Notes: generated by a model not told the origin, from the sequence alone. Positions 11,361-26,000 are shown, counted from the stretch's first letter. The stretch: DNA of 64,000 nt from Drosophila pseudoobscura (GCF_009870125.1 NC_046680.1:16759501-16823500), one strand, 5' to 3'. Program-made: numbers and translations.

Positions 11361-11366
11361 TTTTTT
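11361..11366 (+). terminator. Pol III terminator for plus tRNA-Arg
   Basis: A T6 run that begins 12 nt after the tRNA 3' end, the same distance as in the minus-strand copy. Confidence 0.85.
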
Positions 11367-12628
11367 CATATTCTTTGTGTTTTTCTAAAATTTTTACTGT
11401 TATACTATTTGTAAGAAATTGTTGATTGGTAAAAGTTTTAAATAGATTCTGTTTAGTCTTTCGCACCTGAGAATTTCTAGGCAGAAACAATAGAATACTC
11501 AAATATAAGGAACGAATTTTAAGTTTATCTAGACAGAGCGTCTCTGGCGGGTATCCCTGCAGTATTTTCGATGTCACATCAAATCAGATTAGCACCGATA
11601 TGCTGCCACTCCCCGCAGCATAAGCTATGAAAACTAGTCGAGGCAGTTGACATTTCGCTGTGCCACTTCCACTAAATTTAACAACTTTACAAGCCAACAT
11701 CTTTTCATATCGTTTTCACCCCGGCTTTTAAATGGCAATCAACTTTCTGATGAGTTGTCAAAAAGGCCGCACCGTCTGCCGACTGACATTAGGTGGCTGA
11801 GTGCTGTTGCTGCGGTTGTTGCATCATGGGGTGTGGTGTGGCATGCCATCGACCGAGAGATCCACTCAAAAGTTTGCCAAAAATAGCGGCTCATAATTTC
11901 ACTTTCGCTATCTGAAATATGCATGGCCATAAAATATGCCAACGCCAAACGACCAAATGGCCACCCAGGGAGACGACGCTCGGCAGTCAGTAGGAAGGAG
12001 GCACGACAGGCAGTGTCTGATGGAGGCTAGTACGTATGTAGATGGAAGACCCATTCCTGGCATTAAAGTTGCATACAGGCAGCTCTAGAGGAAAAAAAGA
12101 AACAAAAAAATACCAAAAAGAGGGCCCGCATAGTTTCATTTGCTTTGCGATTCCACCAAAGTTCGGCTGAGTATGCGGTGTATTTTAGGGTGGAGGGATA
12201 GGGTCGGGATTTGGGGCTGCCTCATCATTAATGTAAATTCATTGTTGCAGTGGGGGAGGCAGATACCTAGTGGGTGTGGTGCTGTTTCTGCCTGCACTAC
12301 AGCATTTCATACTAAATATTTGATATGAATTCAACTTTCCCACGTAGTCATAATCCATAAAGTGTAAAAAAGAGTAGTCCGGAGACTGCTCCAGACTAAG
12401 CAAATGACCTGTAATAAGATAAACATAAATATAAACTATTTCTGGATAGGGGCGTTCGAATAAAGCCAAGTTGTTTGTTACCAGTACTGTTTATTTATGA
12501 TTCCTCTCCATCCGAACCATCGTGTCGGACATACTCTCAGTTTCCTCCCGAGTGTAGAGTTTTGCACAAAATTAATGACTAGAGCACTTTTGGCATCAGG
12601 TCGAATCTAGGCCAAAGTCCGACCCGAG

Positions 12629-12663
12629 CCCAGGCCCAAGCCCAGGCCCAGGCCCAGGCCCAG
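12629..12663. repeat. (CCCAGG)n hexamer array
   Basis: Nearly six CCCAGG units with one G-to-A variant at 12639 in the second unit. Confidence 0.9.
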
Positions 12664-14392
12664 AAAAGATTCGACGAACAGCCCACAAAAGCTGGCGGAA
12701 AAAGGCATTCTCTCCACTTTATGGAATGCATTTCTCTGCAGATTGCATTTGTTGCATTTTACTTAATTGAAAAAGGCCAGCAATGTGGGGGAAGGCCGTA
12801 AATGGACAATATCGCTGGTTGTCCCTGGCCCTCTATATGGGATGCATGTGCACTTCATAAAGCTGACAGGGCCCGGCACAGGAGCGGCTATAAAAGAACA
12901 TGACCAAAGCGGGCGACGAGGAGACAAACACACACCAAAATAGACCGCCAACAGGCACAAACAGGCAACAGCAACAAAAACAAGAGCCCAACCAACATCG
13001 CTGGCGGTGGCAGCAAACAACGAGCTGCAAAAATTATCTACTCAGATTATGTCGAGATTAATTACATACGTTGAGCGCCATTGTCTTGTCAATAAATTGT
13101 CGTCGTCGTCGACGTCGCCCGGCATCGTGTGGCCCAAAGATAAGAGAGAGCCTCCGACTACCGAAATGTTAACTGGCTTTTCTTTTTTATTTTTTCTTTT
13201 TTTTTGCAGCATTTTCTGCTGTTGTTTTTGGCTGATGCTGTCAAAAATTGTTGCTCAACCGAACCGAAGCGGAGAGGAGCCAAGCCTTTGGCTCAGCCAT
13301 CGCCACCGCCATTGCCGGGTTGCTAATTAATTTAGAAATGTTACCCACCAAAGGGAGCGCCCCATCGTCCACCGTTAGCCGCCGAATAATAATGAAATGA
13401 TATAGGTTTAATCCGCCAGATAAGCATCGCGCAGCATCTACCAGCCAAAGTGCTTGCAAAGTGCGCGTTAATTAATGGGGCGAAAGGGGCAGCGACTCCT
13501 GGCCCGGTTCATTTGAAGATGTGGCCAGCGATGAATTTAGTGCATGTTAAACGCCGAATGGTCAGAGTAAATTTCAGGCCGCGATGCAGATGCAGACCTC
13601 CTTAGATGTGGCCGTTGAGGTTGGGGCTAAAAGTAAACGGAGGTTAGGCTTCCAGTGCATAGAAAGGGCTGTCTAGAATGGATAAAATATATATAAAATA
13701 TAGCTCCAGATGAGTGTTTGCTCGTTTCCAAGAAGTGCACAGTGCCTACAAATATTCAGAACTAAATAGTTACGATAATATTTCGCTAGTTTCGCTTTTG
13801 GTTAGACCAAGGCCATTTCACAGAAAACAAAAGTGTAGGATTGAAGTTCATTAGATATTTCTTGAGTGCCGGACATGTGCAATGGCTTGTCTCTACCCAC
13901 CCGGTAGATTAATTTACAGTGTTATATTTCACACAAGCGAGCAATTATCTGCTGGTTAACGCTCATTATTCATCATTAGCAAAACATGCCTAGAACTGAA
14001 TGAAGAAATATGTAGCAGTGCACTGTAACACTGTCCTCTGTCCGAAGGTAAATAATTAATTGAATTAAAACTACTTATAGCTGAGACAGTTGCTCTGTTC
14101 ATGCAAATCAATGTATTATTGCAATAAGTTGCAATTCGTTTAAGATATAATATGTACGAGTAAATATGACTACCACTTGTGGACTGTATCATCGGGGAAA
14201 TCCCCTTGGCTGTGTACAAAGCATTTCCATTACTTGGGTACTCATTTTGCAAGTGCAACCGCCTCCACATCCACACTTTCGAGTAGTTGACTGTTTATTT
14301 TTGGAAGTTCCATCGATGGACAGGGGGTAAACTTTTGGGGCTTTCAAGCTGTTTACCAACCACGCACCCCAAAAGCTCTGATCCTCCAACCT

Positions 14393-14414
14393 CACACACA
14401 CACACACACACACA
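14393..14414. repeat. (CA)11 microsatellite
   Basis: Eleven perfect CA units, followed by AACACAGAGG. Confidence 0.9.
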
Positions 14415-17035
14415 AACACAGAGGCACGCACATGATTTCCCAAGTGAGTAACGGTACGGACTCCACATTGCCGCCATTTTGCTGGCGGCCATTTCTCGTC
14501 TGTCGCCGTCGCCGTCGCGTGCCGCCTGAATAATTGATGCCGTGATGGGTTAAGAGTCGGCTGCGTCTGAGTCGGCGTACTTATACGTATACTTCCTATT
14601 AATGAGTTCTCACTGCCTATATACATAATGTATATAATTTATAGGCCTGTGGATGCGGCCCACCCGCCCACGTCGTAGTTGACAAATAAGCGCTTAAGCA
14701 ATTTGCCACCGTCGCAACTTCAGCATCCCAGCAGGCTTCATAAGTGAATATTAAATAAATTTTCCAGTTATTGCCGCCACAAGCTGCCTGAGCTGTCTGA
14801 GCTGCCTGGTGGCGAGGGCTACAATGTGAGGGGCAGCGATGTGGGGCTGCATACAACTTGTAATTAATGTCAAATATTTACACATTTGCTGGAGAGATCA
14901 AAGGTCTGCCTGTCAGTCTCTCAGCAGCGTTGCTAATTAAATGAGTATTTATATTCAAATTACACAAAACTACTTAAAGGATTCGCCCTGCCAAAGGGGC
15001 GGGTTGGAGCGGGAACTGGAAGGGTTTATCTAGGAACAGCTGGCGGCTATGCCAATCCTTGACTTGGGAAAAAATGCGGACCAACTACCCTTCCATTGGC
15101 AAGACCACCACCACAATGAGGGCTTACCAAGAGAAAGAAGGATGAGGACAGACTATATATTCACTTCATTTAGAAATATTAAATAAGACAAAATTGTTTA
15201 CACATCAAAAATGTTTTTAATACACTTTATGCTCAAAGACATTTGACTATTCTATCGATTCGACAGCGTTTCACGTTCCAGGTCACGCTCCTAACAACCT
15301 TTTTTATAGAGTTCTACCAGCCGCCTCATTCTTCGCATGCAATTTGGCACACAAGTTTCTTTAAACGTCCTCGAACGCTCGTCAAGGTAGACCAGTGCCT
15401 GAAATGCTTCTAGCTATTATTGCACTTTGCAATTTGACGAATTTAAAGAGAGAACAGCAGCAGCAGCGGCAGCAGCTCATACAATTTATTTCGAGTGGGG
15501 GCGGGAAAATCTCTGTGCGATTTCAAAATGCATTTCCGTCAAACCGTATTACGGGCTTAGCCGTGACAAGAACCATACGGCCAACATGTTCCAAGCTCAC
15601 ACACGAGTGCATTTAACCGTTACATGGCCTACGCACATGTCTCTGTATTTGTGTGTGTGTGATCTGTTGTTGCCTGCCTGCTCTGTTGCCGCGGCCTAAA
15701 CGGTGCTCCAGTGTCCGGCTATCAGGGCTCTCGGCTCCGGTACTGTTGCGGCTCTGTTAGCGGCGTCCGTAACGGAAATGTTGGCGCACACGAAATGCAT
15801 TTTGTACCCGAATTTCCTACTTCCGGTATCTTTTTGACAGCCCCTGCCCAACCAGTCGGGAGCGTGGGAGAGTGAGCGGAAATGAGCTTATGTGCATGCG
15901 GCCGGGAAACTAACCCACACTCTCCGACGCTCTCTCTATCTCTCCGTGGCTCCCACGCACATAGGAGCTTTTCTCCACATATGCTCGCGTTCGTGTGCAT
16001 TCGTGCCGCCGAGCCGGAAGTGACCGAGCAGGGCCGAGCATTGCATGCATTCGTGGAAGCTTGCGGGGCTTTTAAGCTCCGTTATGCTGTGCTTTCGGCT
16101 GCATTTGCAACCACACTGCGACAACAACAACTTCTTCAGCTTTCTGGGGGCTCTTCTTTGTTGGGGGCCACTCACGTGTGCCACCGATTCGACTGAATGA
16201 CTCATTGTACTGCCGGGAGTCGTGTGTTGCCGGGTTGATTGATTGGTTAATGAAGTTATTAGATAGGTGTGATTGTCGGACTACCTACGCTCAATGCCAC
16301 CCCGGCAGCATGGCAATGTGGCAGGCAAATTAAGTGCCTCATTAGATCGTTTTGATAGCTGTGCTGTACCTGTGCCCCTGTGGGCGGTGTAATAATGCTG
16401 GGTATGCAATCAAAATGAACACAACTGGAACTTGATTTGTTTCCCATGGTTAGTGTGGCATTAATTGCTTCAATTTGGTTCAAATGGGTTGAGATGTCAT
16501 TGATAAATTGTAGATATTCCAGATCCATCAATATTTCCTCTGCAGAGTTATGCGGTCATTTGCAACACTGAAATGGCGCTTTACCAACACTAATAGACGC
16601 TCTAAAGAGGCTTAGCGGGCGCTCATCACAAAATATCCTCTCTCTTTGAGCCATTTAGTCTCTTTCCCATACCAAAAACGAAGCAAACCAAAACCGATTG
16701 AATCCAATTCCGCTAGAGAAATATGATAACAGCTTTGGCCGCTTGTCACTAATGCTGACAAGGTCACATTGTCAACGTCAGTACGCGTGCGTAAACCAAT
16801 AAAATTTGTCTAAAACGGCCAAGACAATAGCCAAATAAACAAGGCCTAAACGGGCTGCGGACAGATCGCAGCGGGACGGTAATGGGGCAGATACATACAT
16901 AGATCGCTGGCCAGGGTGCCAGAGAGCCAGAGAGGCGCAGCTAAACTGGCTTTAATGATTCAATCCCAAATATGGGTGTCAATAAGTTAACAGACAGACA
17001 ATGTTGCACTTGCCGCAGCCAAAAGCGACCGCAGC

Positions 17036-17066
17036 CGCGGCCCCAGCCCCAGCCGCAGCCCCAGCA
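17036..17066. repeat. GCCCCA-type period-6 array
   Basis: Repeated CCCCAG and CCGCAG units in a C-rich strand, with a period of 6 and a few substitutions. Confidence 0.7.
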
Positions 17067-17278
17067 GAACGGTTGCCCCTACGAGGAGCATCGACTCTCA
17101 GACGCGGACCCAGACATCTCCAGGCTGCTGCAGAAATTATGAAATGCATTTAATTTTGTTGCACACTTTTTGTGCGGTCCAGCAGCTCCGCCGCAGCTAG
17201 CTCCTTAGCTCTTTGGGCCTTTGGAAAATCTATAAAAATTCCATTGACCATAATTTAAGCCATCGACATTGGCATTGG

Positions 17279-17335
17279 ACTTGCTCGTGGTCTTGCTCTT
17301 GGACTCGGGCTCGTACTCGGTCTTGGTCTTGGACT
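17279..17335. repeat. Degenerate CTTGGT/CTCGGN period-6 array
   Basis: About ten imperfect hexamers of the type CTTGGT, CTCGGG and CTCGTA in tandem. Confidence 0.65.
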
Positions 17336-17444
17336 AGTGCACACTGTGTTTGGCCAACTGTTTAAGGAAGCAAATGTTTCCGTGCAGCTGCCAACTGGTT
17401 GACAACTTGTGCGGACCTGTGTTTTATGTGCCAGTTGCTGCTTC

Positions 17445-17478
17445 TGGTGCTGGTGGTGGTGGTGGTGCTGCTGCTGCT
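17445..17478. repeat. (GGT)n followed by (GCT)n
   Basis: Trinucleotide low complexity: several GGT units run directly into GCT units. An overlapping frame translates it as Gly/Ala, but no gene context supports coding. Confidence 0.8.
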
Positions 17479-17628
17479 ACAGTTGGAGATGCAGTGGCTG
17501 GCTCGAGTTTATATTGCAATCTGTCCGCAATCATGTCACATCGTTCCACAACTGGTTCTGCCTGGGTCACTGGCTGCTGCCTCTGCTCATCCCCAGCCTC
17601 ATCTGCTGCTGCTACTGTTTCTGCTCCC

Positions 17629-17652
17629 GCTCCTGCTCCTGCTCCTGCTCCT
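17629..17652. repeat. (GCTCCT)4 hexamer array
   Basis: Four perfect GCTCCT units, preceded by one GCTCCC variant. Confidence 0.9.
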
Positions 17653-19855
17653 GCATGTGGCTAATGAGCTCCGAGGGCGTTGCAGCACTGCGCTGAGAGG
17701 GCATTTCATATAAAATGTTTATGGCTGTCATTGACCAAGGCAATGGTGGGAGCGAAAGCTCCAACCCATAAATCTCAAGTGAATGCCAGTCGAGCATCCA
17801 AGGATGCATAAAACTTCTGACATTACGGGTAAGAGCCAGACACCCGCGCTGGAGAGAGTGGGAGAGTGGTAGTCTTTTGCCAGGACATCAAAAGTTGCTC
17901 CTGGCTGGCCGTAAACAAATAAACAACAATCTGGGAAAACAACTGGCCAAGAATTTGCTGCCAAACAATGGCCAAGCCTGTCCAAGAAGCAGTAGTAGCA
18001 GAGCAGAAAAAGAATTGTAACGCAGTCAACAAGGACACTGTCATAACTTTTTTAATGTTCCCGGCGGGTGAGGCGAGGCGACTGAAGGGCGGCCAGGGCG
18101 ACCAGGGCTGGTCAGACAGCTGACAGTAGATAAATTCTAAGCAAAGCAACTTTAGCTGGCTTTGGCAGCCAAGTTGCAGCCCGCCAGCAAACTTGCCCAG
18201 ACATTTCTCTTGGCCACATTGCGCTCTTTGACAAATCGCAAAGTGCACCCAAGTCGGACCAAATAAAAGGCCGAAACAAAGAACAGCACAACAAAAAATC
18301 AGCTGGAAAGCGGCGCTTCGGCTTTCTTAGGATTGGCTCTGTCCGAGTCCTGCAGTTGTCCTCTGCTGCCGGACCCCATAAATCTCCCGGGCTACTTAAT
18401 TTTTCAGTACCCTTGCTTCCATATAACTTCTATATGATTCTGGGGTATCTGGTCCGTGCCACCTTGCTGCACAGAGCGAGCCCAGCATGCAAATGTGATG
18501 CCTGTCCCATGCAATTGACAGCTGACACAGTTGGCAAAGTCCGACGGGCCAAAAAGTTGACTGGGTTAGGAAGGGGTTTAGTTTGGCTAGGTTTGATTTG
18601 GTTGGGACGGATCACTCTGATATTGGGCTGCACTGAATTGCCAATTGCATAATTGATTACTATTGTCTGTAGCTTAAATTGGATTTGTTCGATGCGTGCA
18701 AATAAATATTTGAAGTATCGAATGCACATACAAGGAATATGTACATATTAGTATATGATATTCGTATGTCATTTGGAATCCCTGTGAACGGTGGTTCCAC
18801 TTATGGACTCGGGGAAATATTATTTGGCAAAACAAATTATATCTGTTGGTAATAACAATTCGAAATTCATTTCATTGCAGATAGTTCAACGTAAAGCATT
18901 CATGCTCTCATATAGTAGGTATTTTGAAACGACAGAGAAACCATTTGACAGAAATTAAAAATCGAATCGGTGAACACCCATAGAGACACTCAGCTTGATA
19001 ATAACTCGTTTTCGGTTGTACAGCTAATAGTATGGAACACTGATATGATACCTGCACATCGGGTATACAAATCTTGGCAACATTATTCACCTGCTCTCCC
19101 TGTGACAAACCTCTCCTCAAATTAGATATACCCTGTGTAACCGATACCTGGTTAAACAAAAAAACAATCAACTGCGTGTAACTTAATTAACAGTTTGATT
19201 GATTGGACTTATTGTACTGCTGATATAATCGTGCCGGGACAGACTGACTGACAGGGAAATACAGAATTATTTTTAACCAAATGTCACGCACGCACTTATT
19301 ATAAAACGAAATGCAGATAGAAGCTCGACATATTTGAATATATTAATTGCGGAGACAAATATTGGCGCTGGATCATTATTTTGCATTTTCGAATCGAACT
19401 GGCCAGCTAATACTGCGATTTGCATTTCAATTATGACTTCAATTTCGGATTGGGTAAAGCGCCAATCAATCAAGGGAGTTGGAGTGTGTTTATCCAGCAT
19501 ATTTACACGTTCAGAATGTGTAAATGCATTGCACGGTATTCAAAAATCTCTGAGCATAGGTTTACCAGATGGGGAGGGTACACAGATTCCTCTTCTAAAT
19601 ACAACCAAAATGGCTGCGGGAACACCTGAACATCCGCAAATAGGAATAAGGACTGTAATTTGTGGCCCGTCATTGCATTAGCATTGAAAAGAAATAAAAT
19701 ATAATTTATTATCAGCCGGTTGTCATTGTGACGGCACAGAAGGCTCTGCCAATTGGGTGTCGATGCGAAATTATTAATTTTCTCGCATTGCTCGTCGTCC
19801 CAGGGCTCACGAGCCCTTCCTGTCCAGGCTTTCCTTTCGCGGACGGCGTGTGAAT

Positions 19856-19893
19856 GTGACGGCGACGGCGAAGGCGATGGCAACGGCGATGCG
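19856..19893. repeat. GACGGC-type period-6 array
   Basis: Imperfect units GACGGC, GAAGGC, GATGGC and AACGGC in tandem. Confidence 0.75.
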
Positions 19894-19973
19894 ATGGTGA
19901 GTATGGAATGCGTTTGCCTTCGCCTTTGCTTTTCCTTCGAACGCATCATTACGATAACAATCGCAGCTAAACG

Positions 19974-20008
19974 GCAGCGACAGCGACAGCAACAGCAACA
20001 GCAACAGT
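19974..20008. repeat. ACAGCR-type period-6 array
   Basis: CAGCGA units followed by CAGCAA units, about five copies in total with a shift from GA to AA at the end of the unit. Confidence 0.75.
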
Positions 20009-23000
20009 TGCCAATGTCAGATGCTGCGAGGTGGATAGCTGGATGTTCGTCTCGGTCTTCATTTAAAATTCCTGGCGTTGCTTAATAATGCAAGATTCAT
20101 GTCGATATGTCAATGCGTTTGCGCGCAATCGATCATTTTGGCGAGAAGGAGATGGCTGTGGAGCTCTGGAGCCCGGGACCTCTGGACCTCGAGCCGGATC
20201 ACAGAGCGGACGCGTCCGTGGGCCCATATCACAAACACACTCTCCATGGCCTGTCCTTGTTTGACATAATGTCGCCAGATTAACAGGGGCGATAAACCAT
20301 CAAGCAGTTGTTTAGTTCGCAGCCATTATCTCCGCGAAGTTGGCAATTTTATGGGACGGCTTATTACACGATTTGGTCACGGCTAACAATACATCACGCA
20401 GTCACACGACCAGTGATAAGGTCCCGGAGAGCAGAACAGACGGACAGACCAGTCCTGGACGGAGACAAAAACTTATCAATTAAGCAGTTGGTGATCTCTC
20501 TCTCTCTCATTACATGAGCTCTACTGTCAAATATCCAATAATTTATGGCACGCTCGTTCCAGCCAGCGATCATTCGAGCATCGACCATCAACCATCGACA
20601 ATCGAGTACGTCAACTGCTCGCCGAGAAACATTGATTTATGCCTGCCTGTCTGCCACTTTTTGTGGCAGTAGTCGGACAGAGTTGTCATAAGGACACAGC
20701 AGAAGAAGCAGCATCAGTAGCAGCAGAAGCAGCCGACAGCCGCGGAGGACAACTTGAGCAGCAAAACCCTTTTGCAGCATTTAATAGTTATTTTATGTTA
20801 AGTTGTCATTCCTCCACACCGAATCCAGGCAACGCGCATCCCATGCCAGCCATCTCCAAACATGTTTATTTTCTATACATCATCGGCCGTAACGATAATA
20901 CGATTATGTACCTCTAATATTTATTTATACTCGTGTACTCATTGCTATGCGGACCCGGGGGATATTTTCGAGGTGTCAGAAACTAATTATGTATATGGCG
21001 GTCGTGTTGGGGCGAGGCTTTTGGTCATTTCCATATTTCGTTTTGACATTTCGTTGTTTTCTCTTGCACATTATGCAAATCAGTTGGACGTTTCATATTT
21101 AATTTGGATTTTTCAACTTATTTTTCTCTCTTATTTTAGGTAATTATGGGGAGCCTTTGAGTGCGTGACAAGGTTTACCAAAGAGTAGACCTGACAAAGT
21201 GGGATTTACGCCCTTGTTTTGACGACTATCTGAAGAATCGAACAATATATGGTAATCAGACCGAAAATCACTCAACATTTCATTCCACGAGTAGCTGTAT
21301 CACACGACATCTTAGCCAGATCTCACGTGGAACATAGCCGTTGTCCTTTGCATGCTCGACAACTTTAACGAACCACAATCACCCACCCATAAATCAGGAC
21401 CATAAAAGCGAACTAAAGAAGTGGCCGCTCAAACGATTTGATTACATTTTCAATCTAATTCACAAGCTCTCTGGCCAAAGTGTCTATTAAATGTCATTTG
21501 CAAATCGCGAACAATTTTTTGGTGGCAATCAGAAAGTGTTTCACATATAAATTCACACATAAAAATCTCTGGCCGGACCCGCTTAGCCGCTGACAGGTCA
21601 CAATTCATACAAACTCTCGTATGTGGCATAAATTTGGACCCGTTCTCTGGGCGGGGTGCCACAGCAAGCCTGCCTGCCTTCCGTGGCAGACATTTATTAT
21701 ATTTCAAACAAAGGCGCCAAAAGAGCGAAACGAACGTTTGCAATAATACGACTTCTTGCTCCGCCAACTGCTGGCTGGCGACAATTGCAAATGAAATATA
21801 ATTTTAATATTTTATAGACATGCTGGCACACACGGACACACACACACATGGCTTCTGGTAGAAGGGGAACCAGTCCTAGAATTTGTAACCCACATAATAA
21901 ATGGCAGTCGACTTCTTACTTTTTCAATATATGTATATTCTTTTGGGTTCTGTGACAACTCTTTATTGGGTTTTCTTTTTCGGTAATTTATGATGGAAAT
22001 TAATATGCAGCCAGCGGTGCCTTCTGGGCACGGTCGGACCCCGTCGGCAGGGAATTATTAGTATATTAATGTGGAAATTATGCAAACGATTCGTACAAAT
22101 TAATACGCCAATGATACGCCTCAAAAATTTGTCAACAAAGCTGGATTTTTTGACACCTGGCCGGATAGCAAGTGGCAGAAGTCAGCGCAGGGAGAGAGTC
22201 ACACGTTTTGACTGGATTCAAACGGGGTTACGGCATTGAAGATGGTGGCTAAAATAGCGCAGCACATGAGTGCATTTTAATATGAATTCGAGTTCTGAAT
22301 ATGTATTGAATTCGGCTCAAAAAGATACTTTGTATCGAAGTCAATCAACTTAAGGTTGTACTGTTGCGTCTTACTTGCAGTTCCTCACGGAAATCCTACT
22401 AGCCATCGTGTTTCAAATAGCCTTTGGCCACTGATCGATTGATTCCCGCCGATGGATGGCATTTCGAATAAGGAGTTATTCATTGCCCTGGTCTAGCTTA
22501 ATGCCTGCATGAGTTTTCCACCTGATTGGCGTATGGTACTGGGGCGATTAACTGCTCATTTACCCTAGATAATGGGGGCAATAAATTCGCTGTCTATTCG
22601 CGCACGGTTCACTTTCACTATATGAATGTATGTGTATTCGTTGTATGTGTTTGGTCGTCGGCAAATGCCAAACGGCCACAGACGACTTTTCATTTTCAAT
22701 CAACACGCTGCCCGATCAGATGTAGTGTACCTGTTCGAGAGAAGGAGGAGGAGTAGGCCGACACCTGCCGCCATTCCAAGCGTTTCTCGATACGTCACAG
22801 AGACCCAGAGCCAATGTCTGGGCGAGCAATTAATTTGACATGCAAGCGAGACCCAGCCTGGCTTTACTCCGTTGGGACGGCGGTAAAAAAGGGTAACGAA
22901 AGCGAAACGGCCAATAAAATGCTGGGCCCCTCGCTGCAGCCATGTAAATCCTTTCACTTTCTGTCCCAGCCACGGAAAATGCTCGTAAATCGGTATCTGC

Positions 23001-26000
23001 AAAAGGCCTCAAGACAGCCAGCGAGTGGGAGAGCCGCTTACGGAGATCTGAGCACTGCGATTTCCACGGATCTGGTTGAGGATGATGGCTGGGCACGACT
23101 TCGCTGCAGTGCGGTAATGTGTTTAGAGGAGGTGGATCAACCGGGCGGATCAATCAAATGCCAGTCAAAGCAATTTTCGGTAGCAAACAAATTCGAACGC
23201 AATAACTGCTTGATAAATCGCTGGAAATTCAATTAAACTGCTCGCTTAGTAGAAAATAAAGCGGCCCGGCTAGCTCATAATTATATTTGCCAATTGCATT
23301 CGCAGTATTTTTCCCTGCGCTCGATGTGGGCACACACATAGCCCATAGCCCCCCGTATCGCTATCTGGTAATCTCTTTAACTACATATAGCCGAAACATT
23401 CTTTTCGGTCAGCATTTTTGTGCGTTTCATGCCCCATGTGGGTCAACGCGGCGAATGCGCAATTTTCCTTAGCCAAATCATGGCCCGAATGGACGCGGGG
23501 AGGGGATCATGTGGGTCTGCAGCATTCAGCATGCAACATGAAACATGGCACATGTGATAGGCATTTATATGTTATTACCCCGAATCGGAACCACTTCGAG
23601 TCTAGTTTTTTGCCAGTTGGTCGCGGACAGTGCGGACAGAAACAGTTGTAAAACATTATAATAACCATTGACAAAAACAATAATGGCAGAAACGCAGCTG
23701 CAGCCGCGGTTGGGAATTGATTTTTGATCTATAATTTTGGTTTGATTTTTGGTTTCGATTTTGATTCGTATCGAACGATTACTCGTACACTTTCATGAGC
23801 TGTTGGTTGATGGAGCAGCCAAATCATTTTGCATGATGAAATGGATTCGGTTTTCTATATATAGCTACTACTTAGTTAGCTCAGCTGTGGCTGTTTTCGA
23901 GTGAGAGCGGGTAAGTCCACAATTTAACAGTCCTCCACGTCAAGTGGCTACTAATTTGATATGCCTGCACTCGTGCTCATCCTGGAGTGGTGGCTCATTA
24001 CGGCCCATGTCTGTGCAGAAACCCTTGCGGAACTTGCGGTTCTTGATAATGTTATAGAAATGTTTTATTACTTCCACCTATGCCAACAATTAACATAAGA
24101 ATCTCGACTACAGTCTCTACGAAACTAGAGGCCAAACTTTTGCCAGACAAACGAAACTTTTGCCATGCCAGACACGCACAGCCGCCAACATGCGGCATCC
24201 TCTCCGTCCGGGTCTGTAACTCCTATCGTTTACATACTCGTACGCATCTGCTTTACCCCCAAATCCAACTCCAACTCCAAGTCGGAGTTGTCTGACTTCC
24301 GCCGGCATGCAGTCTTTTGACTGTTCTCTACGCACCCCAGCAAATTTGTCATGACACACAATGCGAGTACTCGTTTGCCAAAGGAGTTTTGAATAACATC
24401 ATTCTCGAGTTGGCTTACCCTCTCCACACCACTCCACTCCACTCCACCTTAACTGGCACTCTTGGTGCACCTTTCGGGCCTCATTAACCCGGCTCTTGGA
24501 GAACTTGTGCAGGTGGCTACAGGTGCAATCAATTGCCAGTCGGAATTCGAAACGTAGACCCCACAAGGCATCTAGGCAATTTCCAATCAATTTGCATCCA
24601 ATCAATAATTGCAACTTCAATTAGGCAAAACAAAAACTCTGATTTTCGTACAGCAAACAATTGCCAATTACCAGGCCACTAAATCAAGGGAGGCGCTGCT
24701 GGAGAGGAGGGGAATTGGGAGGATTAAAGCCAAAATTTCCATTCGGAAAAAACCGTCGAATATTTAACGAGTTCAATGCTGGTGATATTGGGGGTCGGTC
24801 CGAGTGGACCGAGCTCATGTGAGTTGAACGTCTAACTAAGGTGGGTCAATCACCAGAAGAAGAAAATTCTATTATGTTCTATTCGAATACTGGTTACCCT
24901 ATCGTAGACCAAATAAATTTGTTAGACAATGAAACAAAGTTGGAGATGATAGCTCTTATCTTTGCTGCAAAAAATGTCGTACGGATAGACTCTTATCTTA
25001 GCCACCCATTGATATGGCTATCATAGGTAAAGCTATGCGAGTTGTTCTTCTAGAAATATCAATAAATACTGCGGTATTCAATCGTACATTGCTAGGCCAT
25101 TCAGAGACATTACCAAAATGTCATTCCACAAATCAAGTTGATGGGCATATATATGTGTGTATATATATCCCCGTCACGATTTGGCTCTGACAAATCAACT
25201 GGGTAAGCCTTTGTGCCTGTCCGACAGAGTTTCCCTACCCCCCCTGGACAAATATTGTTTAAGGCCTGCAGCCGAAAGCCCATTGGAAACCCCAATGATG
25301 AAAAACAACATCCACAAAGGCCAGGTACAATGGTGAATATAAAGCTGGCTGCCTCTTGTTATATTTTTTGTTTTTGCCAGCGAGTGAGCTCGAAGCTGGG
25401 AGAAGCTGGCTTGGCTTTTGAGCTTTTTGCACGGGTATTTGCGCCAGTTATAATTGGCATTTTAGAACGTCAAGGTTTCGGTTACGACCTGGGGTTCAGA
25501 GTTGTGGCTCGTTGCTCAGTGCTCGCTGCTCGTTGGCCGTGTTTCGCTGAATTTCCATTTCAGTTTTGTGGATTTTTTCCACAATTTTATATTCTTTTAA
25601 AACTGTCTGTCATTGTTTGCTATTTCTATTTCAATGTATTTTCATTGGCATGCAAATCGAGTGCATTTTTTTTGGCTTTAATTTGGTTATTACTTTGGGT
25701 GGTCCCAGGGGTCTCGGCTGGGGTTAAGTCTCGCAATCGGGGCCTGCTCGCTGTATGGCAACGGCAATGTGGCCAACGCAAATGGAAGTGGGGCGTGGCC
25801 AAAGCAATTTGCATTGCATTATGTAATTAGACAAAGCCGTTCGTTTCCTTGTGCCCCGGCGGTCGTCTTGGGGTCGCCGGCAAGGGGTAATGGGGCTTTC
25901 ATTATGTCCGCGCCAATCCACCGCAGGAACAAAATGAAGACAGCCCCAGCCGGGCCGTGAGCCGTGAGCCATGGGCCAGGCAGCAATCGGGTTCATCATG

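Larger units (their letters stand above)
11367..17000. other. Noncoding stretch with short tandem repeats
   Basis: No gene is supported. Contents noted: a CCCAGG hexamer array (12629-12663), a TATAAAAG sequence at 12889-12896 with no initiator or open frame behind it, GTC-rich sequence at about 13100-13117, and a (CA)11 run (14393-14414). Open frames are short, and several begin at non-ATG codons. Confidence 0.55.

Noticed and set aside
12889..12896. TATAAAAG as a TATA box on plus strand
   Set aside because: No initiator lies about 30 bp downstream and no supported exon follows.
23856..23915. TATATATAG followed by a GGTAAGT donor-like sequence, as promoter plus first exon
   Set aside because: The initiator match is imperfect (TCAGCT) and no acceptor or coding exon can be tied to it.
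25213..25830. 205-codon frame with hydrophobic segments
   Set aside because: The hydrophobic stretches come from T-rich DNA; there is no ordered transmembrane pattern, no family resemblance and no splice context.
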